Assembly: GCA_046719465.1 (NCBI GenBank)
Contig: JBDNCV010000141.1
Location: 1 to 9,897 of the forward strand
Reading direction: 5' to 3'
Length of the DNA stretch: 9,897 nt
Source of the DNA: JANWYT01 sp046719465
Lineage (GTDB): Bacteria; Chloroflexota; Anaerolineae; Aggregatilineales; Phototrophicaceae
Shown here: positions 4,758-9,897 of the stretch, piece after piece
How the letters are laid out: every line of letters begins with the position of its first letter
How positions within the stretch are numbered: position 1 is the first letter of the stretch
The notes under the pieces: model-generated
Told to the model about the DNA's origin: nothing
Seen by the model: only the letters and a program-made list of their open reading frames with translations
The model's database searches: none
Translations under genes and position numbers: made by a program

Positions 4758-6020
4758 ATGACGTTAGAGTTTCACCGCATTGTTGAGCAGGTCTACCGCA
4801 TGGGCGGGATGTTGGCGCACATTCCGAATGAATACCGCGAGCTGATGCAGCTGGCGGTGGAGCGCTTCAACGCCGCAGGCGACCTTGACCGTGCCCGCCA
4901 GCACATCGCTTGGGTGCGCTCGCCCGATGTCAGCGGGTATCGCGGTGCAGCTCCGCTCGACGGTGACACTGCCGAGCCTGTCAACGCCATTGTGGACGCG
5001 CCGACGGAGCCGCCGCAGGCGGTCATCATGGCGTGCGATGGCGGGCAGGTGTACCCCAACGAGAACGCCCTTTGGCACTATTATTTGATCAACGTCGGGC
5101 TGTTCGTCTACTTCCACGGCTCCAGCCACACGCCCATCCCGCTGACCTTCCCGCAGTTGGTGTTTCATCCCAGCGAAGTGCACGACAAGTACGGGCGCGT
5201 GGTGAGCAATCGTGCGGTGGACGACCGTCGCACCCTTGCCGAGCTGAACGTGCTCAGCGAGCACGTGCGCGCCTATGCCTACCCCGGCGTGCCGCTGCTG
5301 GCGCTCTACGACAACCGGCTGATGTATATGCCGAGCAGCGACGACAACGCCGTGCTGATGCGAGCGTTCTTCGACGCGATGGGCGCGATCCGCGATGAGG
5401 GGGCGCTGCTGGCAGGCTATGTCGACAACCCGTTCCGCAGCAAGCGCTTCTTGCAGCTGCTCTATCTGTTGAGCCTCGAGACGCAGCAGGACGTGCGCGA
5501 TCAGCAGGCCTACCTCGCGCGCTGTGGCGATCTGGAAGGGCTGCGCGACCGCGATTTCTTCGACTATGTGCTGAAGCCCGGCCAGCGCAGCGCGGTCATG
5601 GTGCAGAACTCGCCTCAAAACCGCGACTTTAAAGATCGCGGGCGCGACTTTGAAATTGCCTTTTTCTACTTGAAAACGGTGTCAGCATTGGATGAAACGC
5701 GCGTCGTCCGCGTGGATCTGCCGATGTGGGTGGCGCGTCATCCGGCATCCGTCGATGCGGTGCACGCGCTGCTGCTCAGCCAGTGTCGCCTGCAAGGGCG
5801 CGTGCCGTACCCGTATGCCATCACGCGGGCGGATGAGCTGGCCTACGTGAACTATCAGGACAGCCGCAAGCTGGACGAACTCATCAACACAGAAGCGCGC
5901 CGCGTGCGCCAGTCGCTGGCCCCGGCTACGCTGACGGCCAAAGCCTCCAGCAAAGAGCTGGCGCGCAGCGGCAAACGCGCCCACAATTTAATCGGAAATG
6001 AGGTCATCGACCATGAGTGA
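4758..6020 (+). CDS. nurA: NurA-domain nuclease
   Basis: NurA is a manganese-dependent 5'-3' nuclease of RNase H-like fold that forms a complex with the HerA ATPase to resect DNA ends. This 420-residue protein shows the family layout: a first acidic strand, AVIMACDGGQVY (88-99, D94); a central strand, PLLALYDNRLM (179-189, D185, where DGxL is common); GYVDNPFRSKRFLQLL (220-235, normally the GxSK region); a strand/helix, RSAVMVQNS (277-285); FEIAFFYLKT (298-307); VVRVDLPMWVA (316-326); and the C-terminal GRVPYPYAITRADELAYV (347-364). At the last motif, AH is usual and AD is present here. The N-terminal about 85 residues are helical and unassigned. A short SD (GAGGG, 4750-4754) precedes the ATG. 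The stop overlaps the next gene by 8 nt, so the two are translationally coupled. The herA two genes downstream strongly supports the identity. Confidence 0.85.
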   Translation: MTLEFHRIVEQVYRMGGMLAHIPNEYRELMQLAVERFNAAGDLDRARQHIAWVRSPDVSGYRGAAPLDGDTAEPVNAIVDAPTEPPQAVIMACDGGQVYPNENALWHYYLINVGLFVYFHGSSHTPIPLTFPQLVFHPSEVHDKYGRVVSNRAVDDRRTLAELNVLSEHVRAYAYPGVPLLALYDNRLMYMPSSDDNAVLMRAFFDAMGAIRDEGALLAGYVDNPFRSKRFLQLLYLLSLETQQDVRDQQAYLARCGDLEGLRDRDFFDYVLKPGQRSAVMVQNSPQNRDFKDRGRDFEIAFFYLKTVSALDETRVVRVDLPMWVARHPASVDAVHALLLSQCRLQGRVPYPYAITRADELAYVNYQDSRKLDELINTEARRVRQSLAPATLTAKASSKELARSGKRAHNLIGNEVIDHE

Positions 6021-6645
6021 CGATCCACGGTTTGTTGGGCGGGTGCTGCGCGCCAGCACGCGCGGCTTTGACTGTGGCAACCACAGTCGCAAGATCGACG
6101 CGCAGCACGACTTCGGCAGCTACGTCTGCGCGCCCATCGCCAACAGCGACGCGGTGTTCGCCGTCGGGTTGATCTACAAGGTGGAAGTGAAAGACGACCA
6201 GCTCATCAGCGAGCTGGTGCTGGGCGGCGACCTGCCCAACGCCATCCTCAACGATCAGCGCAACAACCGCATTATTCCGGTGGAAGTCAAGGTGCTGAAC
6301 GTGGGCTACATGGCCATCGTCGACGGGGAGCGCCGCTGCATCCACAGTTTGCCGCCGCGCCCGCCGATGAGCCTTTCAGATGTGTTCGCCTGCACCGAGG
6401 ACGACATCTGGGCGTTCACAACGCGCCACGACTTCTTTCGGATTGTGCTGCAAGCCAGCGAAGTCCCCAGCGATGATTTGATTGCCGCAGCCATCCGCCG
6501 CGCGGCTGAGATCGACCCTGATCCCGCTGGGCGTGAGCAGTTCCTCGTGAGCTGCGGGCGGCGGCTGGCGCAGGATCTCTCGCACGACCTCAAACGCTTG
6601 AAGCACATCCTCGCGTTGATTGACCCTAACGGAGTGAAGGCCTGA
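6013..6645 (+). CDS. Stand-alone HAS-barrel protein of the HerA-NurA operon
   Basis: A 210-residue protein resembling the small HAS-barrel proteins (HerA/ATP-synthase barrel) encoded between nurA and herA in Chloroflexota and cyanobacteria. The barrel covers about 8-115: FGSYVCAPI (34-42), AVFAVGLIYKVEVKDDQLIS (47-66), LNDQRNNRIIPVEVKVLNVG (79-98). A conserved-looking tail follows: HSLPPRPPMSLSDVFACTED (111-130) and FFRIVLQAS (141-149), then a C-terminal helical part (154-203). The likely role is structural, docking between the ATPase ring and the nuclease; this is inferred. ATG at 6013 is preferred to 5998 because GAGGT (6000-6004) lies 8 nt upstream of it and because it sits in an ATGAGTGA overlap with the nurA stop. 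No catalytic motif is seen. Confidence 0.75.
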   Translation: MSDDPRFVGRVLRASTRGFDCGNHSRKIDAQHDFGSYVCAPIANSDAVFAVGLIYKVEVKDDQLISELVLGGDLPNAILNDQRNNRIIPVEVKVLNVGYMAIVDGERRCIHSLPPRPPMSLSDVFACTEDDIWAFTTRHDFFRIVLQASEVPSDDLIAAAIRRAAEIDPDPAGREQFLVSCGRRLAQDLSHDLKRLKHILALIDPNGVKA

Positions 6646-6649
6646 ACCG

Positions 6650-8308
6650 ATGACGATGAACCCGAAAGAATTGGCCAATTTGCAGATCGCGCGCAGCGCC
6701 CCCACGACCGAGCAGGAACTGGGCGTCGTGGTCGGCGGCAGCATCAGCAAGGGGTTGGTGGTGCGCCTGCACCCGCACACCAGCCCCGAATCGCTGGCGG
6801 TGGGGCGCTACGTGGTCGTGCAGGGTGACCTTAAGCGCTACTTCTGCATGATCAGCGATATCACGCTCGAGAGCACCAACCCGGGCATCCAAGCCGACCC
6901 GCCCGACATCACCAACGACTTCCTCAAGCAGGTCTACAGCGGCACGATGGCCTACGGCAAGGTGACTGTCACCCCGATGTTAGTGATCGACGAAAACGAT
7001 CAGATCGGCCCGGTCAAGAGCATCCCGTCGCACTTCACGAAGGTCACGACCGCCACCCAGCAGGATGTAAGCCGCGTGTTTGGCGATGAGAGCAGCACCA
7101 ACTTCTTCGTAGGCTCGCCGTTGGAGCTGCTGGAGACGCAGATTAACCTCGACCTCAAGCGCCTCATCGAGCGCAGCGTCGGCGTCTTCGGCAAGAGCGG
7201 CACAGGCAAGAGCTTCCTCACGCGGCTTGTGCTGGCTGGGATCATCCACCGCGGCGTGGGGCAGACCTTGATCTTCGACATGCACAACGACTACGGCTGG
7301 CAGGCCACCAGCGAAGGCGCGACGAGCGTCAAGGGCTTGAAGCAGCTTTTCATGAACAAGGTAGCTGTCCTGACGTTGGATAACGAGTCCGCCGTCAAGC
7401 GCAACGCCAAGATCGACTACGTGGTGCAGATCGGCTATCACGAGATCGAGCCGGAGGACATCGCCTTGTTGAAGAACGCGATGGGCTTCACCGATACGAT
7501 GGTGGATGCAGCCAACACGCTGGCGCGCATCTGGGGCAAGAACTGGGTGCAGCGCACGCTCAACGCCAGCGTCGACGATGTGGAGATGATCGCCGAGAAG
7601 ACCAACATCCACACGGGCACGTTTGACGGCTTGCAGCGCCGCTTGCAGCGCTTCTTAAAGTGGCACTTCCTCAGCGAGGAGGTGGCGGAGAGCAGCGCAC
7701 AGAAGATCCTCAACACGATTGTGAACGAGCGCCGCAGCGTTGTTTTGGAGTTTGGGCGCTATGGCAACGAGTTGGGGGCGTATATGTTCGTCGCCAACTT
7801 CCTCACACGGCGCATCCACAACGCCTACGTCGATCAGATCGAGAAGGCGCTGGGCGACAACAGCGCCAAACCGCCCAACCTCGTGATCACCATTGAGGAG
7901 GCGCACAAATTCCTTGAGCCGCAGGTCGCCCGCCAGACGACATTCGGCATCATCGCGCGTGAGCTGCGCAAGTACAACGTGACGCTGCTGGTGGTCGATC
8001 AGCGCCCGAGCGCCATCGACGATGAGGTCATGAGCCAGATCGGGACGCGCATCACCGCGCTGCTCGACAACGAACGCGACATCGCAGCGGTGCTCAACGG
8101 GGTGAGCGGCGCGGCCAGCCTGCGCGAGGTGCTGGCGCGGCTTGAGACCAAACAGCAGGCCATCATCATGGGGCACGCCGTGCCGATGCCCGTCGTGATC
8201 AAGCCGCGCACCTACGACGAGGCCTTCTACAGCAGCTTGACCGACACACGCCCGCGCGTCGCCAACCCTGCCGCCGCCCTCAGCGGCAGGCCACGCGCTC
8301 AGCTGTGA
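6650..8308 (+). CDS. herA: HerA-family DNA-pumping ATPase
   Basis: A 552-residue hexameric translocase of the FtsK-HerA superfamily, the motor partner of NurA in DNA-end processing. The N-terminal HAS-barrel spans about 22-75 (ELGVVVGGSISKGLVVRL...VVVQGD...CMISDI). The ATPase core has Walker A GKSGTGKSF (181-189), the HerA-typical IFDMHNDYGW (208-217), and Walker B LVITIEEAHKF (411-421) with the E416/E417 pair. It also has the RELRKYNVTLLVVDQRPSAI segment (437-456) and GTRIT (465-469), which supply the sensor and arginine-finger regions. The insert at about 250-365 is helical. Length and motif order are normal and intact. It starts 4 nt after the HAS-barrel gene; GAAGG (6636-6640) is the ribosome binding site. 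M3 is an alternative start. Its stop TGA shares one base with the ATG of the following gene. Confidence 0.93.
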   Translation: MTMNPKELANLQIARSAPTTEQELGVVVGGSISKGLVVRLHPHTSPESLAVGRYVVVQGDLKRYFCMISDITLESTNPGIQADPPDITNDFLKQVYSGTMAYGKVTVTPMLVIDENDQIGPVKSIPSHFTKVTTATQQDVSRVFGDESSTNFFVGSPLELLETQINLDLKRLIERSVGVFGKSGTGKSFLTRLVLAGIIHRGVGQTLIFDMHNDYGWQATSEGATSVKGLKQLFMNKVAVLTLDNESAVKRNAKIDYVVQIGYHEIEPEDIALLKNAMGFTDTMVDAANTLARIWGKNWVQRTLNASVDDVEMIAEKTNIHTGTFDGLQRRLQRFLKWHFLSEEVAESSAQKILNTIVNERRSVVLEFGRYGNELGAYMFVANFLTRRIHNAYVDQIEKALGDNSAKPPNLVITIEEAHKFLEPQVARQTTFGIIARELRKYNVTLLVVDQRPSAIDDEVMSQIGTRITALLDNERDIAAVLNGVSGAASLREVLARLETKQQAIIMGHAVPMPVVIKPRTYDEAFYSSLTDTRPRVANPAAALSGRPRAQL

Positions 8309-9162
8309 TGATGCAGCCGTTGGAGGACAGGCGCGACGGGCCGCATCCCGCCGACCTTGCGGCCCTGCTGGGGGCGATGCAGCGCGCGGCTGGCATGCTG
8401 CGCAGTGCCGATCTGGCGCAGGCGCAGCGCCCCATCGCGCAGCACGTCCACAAGCTGACTGGCCTCATCAGCGACGCGCTCGACGGCCTACCGGATCTGC
8501 CGCATGCTTTACAAGCTGCATTGCCTACGCTGGGCGAGGACTTCCCGCGTCATCTAGAGACGATCCAGCACTACGCCCGCCTGTTGATCGAATCACCGGC
8601 GTCGTTTGGGGGGGCCGCCCTGCCACCGGAGGCGCTGCCCGCCACCGAAGCGCTCTACGCGGCCAGCCGCGCGCTGCGCGACCACTGCGAGGCGCTGCGC
8701 CAGCAGACGATTCAAGAACGGCTCCACGCGCGGCGCGGCGCGCCCGAAGCGTTCGATTGGAACGCTCACCTGCAAAATGAAGCGCCGCTGCTGCGCTATC
8801 TGCTGCGCCAGCGGCCCATCCAGCTTGAGTTTACGCCGCACGCTGCGCCGCTGATGATCTTCGCCCGCCGCTACCACACCACCGAGCTTGTGCGCCACAT
8901 CGTGCTGACGTTGGGGACGGAACTCATGGCCTATGGGCGGATTCAGCTTCGCTTGCAGCCTGAGGCTGCTTGCCACGCGCTGCGCATCTACGCGACGGGG
9001 CTGCAATTCACCCCGTCGGAGACCGCGGCGCTGTTCAGCCGCCACGGGCGACACCTCTACCGCGAGCAGCTCGACGTCGACGCGGGCTATCTGACCTTTG
9101 AACGCCAAGCAGGGGTCGGCAGCAGCATCATCGTTCACCTGCCGCAGGCCACTGCTGAGTAA
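8308..9162 (+). CDS. Degenerate histidine-kinase-like protein coupled to herA
   Basis: A 284-residue soluble protein that reads like a two-domain sensor kinase stripped of its active site. Residues 72-135 resemble the dimerisation/phosphoacceptor domain: EDFPRHLETIQHYARLL aligns with the usual HELRTPLxxIxGYxxLL, putting E77 in place of the phosphorylated His. Residues 189-280 resemble the HATPase domain. The N-box Asn is replaced (LVRHIVLTLGTEL, T201), and the DxGxG motif is IYATGLQF, with A229 for Asp. The GxGL box is GRHL (247-250), while the final GVGSSIIVHLP (269-279) keeps the fold's signature. The N-terminal about 70 residues are helical, possibly coiled. ATP binding and autophosphorylation therefore look lost; a scaffolding or signalling role is inferred. 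The ATG at 8308 forms a TGATG junction with herA; GTG 8305 and ATG 8311 are alternatives. Identity rests on pattern alignment by eye. Confidence 0.6.
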   Translation: MMQPLEDRRDGPHPADLAALLGAMQRAAGMLRSADLAQAQRPIAQHVHKLTGLISDALDGLPDLPHALQAALPTLGEDFPRHLETIQHYARLLIESPASFGGAALPPEALPATEALYAASRALRDHCEALRQQTIQERLHARRGAPEAFDWNAHLQNEAPLLRYLLRQRPIQLEFTPHAAPLMIFARRYHTTELVRHIVLTLGTELMAYGRIQLRLQPEAACHALRIYATGLQFTPSETAALFSRHGRHLYREQLDVDAGYLTFERQAGVGSSIIVHLPQATAE

Positions 9163-9188
9163 ATCGGCTTGCGCTCTCCAACCCTAAA

Positions 9189-9226
9189 ATGCCAGCAGGG
9201 CGACCGCTTGGCCGCCCTACTGGCAT
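9189..9226. terminator. Large hairpin after the herA operon
   Basis: ATGCCAG (9189-9195) pairs with CTGGCAT (9220-9226). After a C/A mismatch, AGGGCG (9197-9202) pairs with CGCCCT (9213-9218), giving 13 bp around a 10-nt loop. It follows the operon's last stop by 26 nt. On the plus strand no T-run follows; on the minus strand the stem is followed by TTTTAGGG. It can therefore serve as a weak plus-strand 3' end and a better terminator for the leftward gene. Confidence 0.6.
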
Positions 9227-9257
9227 CACACACATCACACAAGGAGAAGGAGAGAAA

Positions 9258-9338
9258 GTGATTGTTGTCTTGGTTGACTATAGTGTAGCACGAATCTTTT
9301 ATGAGAGGTTCGTGAAAGACTATGAATACAGACCTTAG
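9258..9338 (+). CDS. Possible 26-residue microprotein with strong ribosome binding site
   Basis: AAGGAGAAGGAG (9241-9252) precedes a GTG at 9258 by 5 nt. The frame encodes 26 codons, beginning IVVLVDYSVARIFYERF after the start residue and ending in TAG at 9336-9338. The doubled Shine-Dalgarno-like stretch is stronger than that of most genes in the window. The DNA is AT-rich compared with its surroundings. No homologue is recognised, no promoter is evident, and the hairpin at 9189-9226 separates it from the operon. It may be a short peptide gene, the 5' stump of a lost gene, or chance. A hairpin TTGGGCA-AAG-TGCCCAA lies just after it at 9343-9359. Confidence 0.3.
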   Translation: MIVVLVDYSVARIFYERFVKDYEYRP

Positions 9339-9412
9339 AATTTTGGGCAAAGTGCCCAAGTCGATAGACTAAAGCGCCTAATGATCGAGGGCTAATGTCT
9401 TGACAGCATGGG

Positions 9413-9897
9413 CTATGGGCTAATCTGCCCAATGCCGCTGGCGCGCAGATCGTCCACCAACACGCCAAGCGTGTCGCGCGGGGCGCTCGTTGGAGGCTGA
9501 TAGAAGGGCAAGCCCGCGCTGATCGTCCAATGGTGGGAGAAACCGGCTGCCATGAGCTGATGCGCGAGCATCTTAAGCGCGTCAGACGTGGTCAAAGTGC
9601 GCGTTAGGGGGTCATGAACGTACACCTGACCGAGCATGGGCATAATGCCCGATAGATTTTCGAGCGAATTTGCGTTGTGCAAGCTGTATAAGTCGGCGCT
9701 CAAGCCGACCCACGGATGAAAGTTCATCTGCGCCAGCGCATCGTAGCCCTGATGGAGCGTGTTGAGCACGCGCGCTTGTGCAGGCTCCAGCGGCAGCAGC
9801 AGCAGCTTCACGCCCATCGCGCCTGCCAGATCGTTCACCACGCGCACAAACCAGATCATCAGCGCGTGTTCCTGCTGTGCGCTGCCCTCGCGCGGAG
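9413..9897 (-). CDS. Unrecognised protein, 3' part only (5' end beyond window)
   Basis: The minus-strand frame is open from the window edge to a TAG at 9413-9415, giving at least 160 residues. An internal Met at 9859 is not a convincing start, because the preceding codons (PREGSAQQEHAL) read on smoothly. Visible segments are a hydrophobic VKLLLLPLEPAQ, NFHPWVGLSADLYSLHNAN, a possible helix DALKMLAHQLMAAGF, and a proline-rich LPFYQPPTSAPRD near the C-terminus. There is no clear membrane segment or catalytic motif, and the family is not recognised. GC content and codon use look like those of the other chromosomal genes. It converges on the herA operon, separated by about 250 bp. Confidence 0.6.
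   Translation of the reverse strand, partial: PREGSAQQEHALMIWFVRVVNDLAGAMGVKLLLLPLEPAQARVLNTLHQGYDALAQMNFHPWVGLSADLYSLHNANSLENLSGIMPMLGQVYVHDPLTRTLTTSDALKMLAHQLMAAGFSHHWTISAGLPFYQPPTSAPRDTLGVLVDDLRASGIGQISP

Noticed and set aside
4764..5618. Long minus-strand ORF opposite nurA (284 codons)
   Set aside because: Antisense shadow of a high-GC gene: its His/Arg/Val-rich translation has no domain pattern, while the plus frame has clear NurA motifs.
9400..9426. TTGACA followed by TAATCT as a rightward promoter
   Set aside because: The spacing is only 15 nt, and it points into the 3' end of the leftward gene with no rightward gene to serve.

Overview
The window is GC-rich chromosomal bacterial DNA. 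Its gene content and motifs fit a Chloroflexota (Anaerolineae-like) genome: a NurA / stand-alone HAS-barrel / HerA operon, a DUF554 membrane protein, and L10/L7-L12 genes with a leader attenuator. The phylum is inferred from general familiarity, not from a search.

Layout. Positions 1-240 (minus) hold a frameshifted, N-terminally truncated remnant of an alpha/beta hydrolase. Positions 314-733 (minus) encode a short protein consisting almost only of a ScoMcrA-like SRA (modified-DNA-reader) domain, in noticeably AT-richer DNA. Upstream of it are a hairpin and a tRNA-Gln(UUG), also on the minus strand. Positions 911-1229 form a compact non-coding element with perfect 17-bp terminal inverted repeats, a 4-bp ACTT target duplication and internal palindromic and direct repeats, i.e. 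a MITE-like element. Its two outer ends each supply the TTG of an outward-facing -35 box, one reading toward the tRNA and one toward rplJ.

Positions 1227-2495 are the rplJ-rplL transcription unit: promoter, L10-type leader with an attenuator, two ribosomal stalk genes and a terminator. The neighbours usually seen with them (rplK-rplA upstream, rpoB downstream) are absent from this window. Next come a secreted PPC-like beta-sandwich protein (plus) and, convergent to it, a DUF554 membrane protein (minus).

A promoter at 4676-4705, directly behind a perfect 10-bp palindrome, reads into a tightly packed four-gene operon at 4758-9162: NurA-like nuclease, HAS-barrel protein, HerA-family ATPase, and a fourth gene that looks like a histidine kinase whose phosphoacceptor and ATP-binding residues have been lost. 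HerA and NurA form a known DNA-end-processing machine. The pseudo-kinase translationally coupled to them is the least expected part of the window. The right end holds a large hairpin, a possible 26-codon ORF with a strong ribosome binding site, and the 3' part of an unrecognised minus-strand gene that runs off the window.
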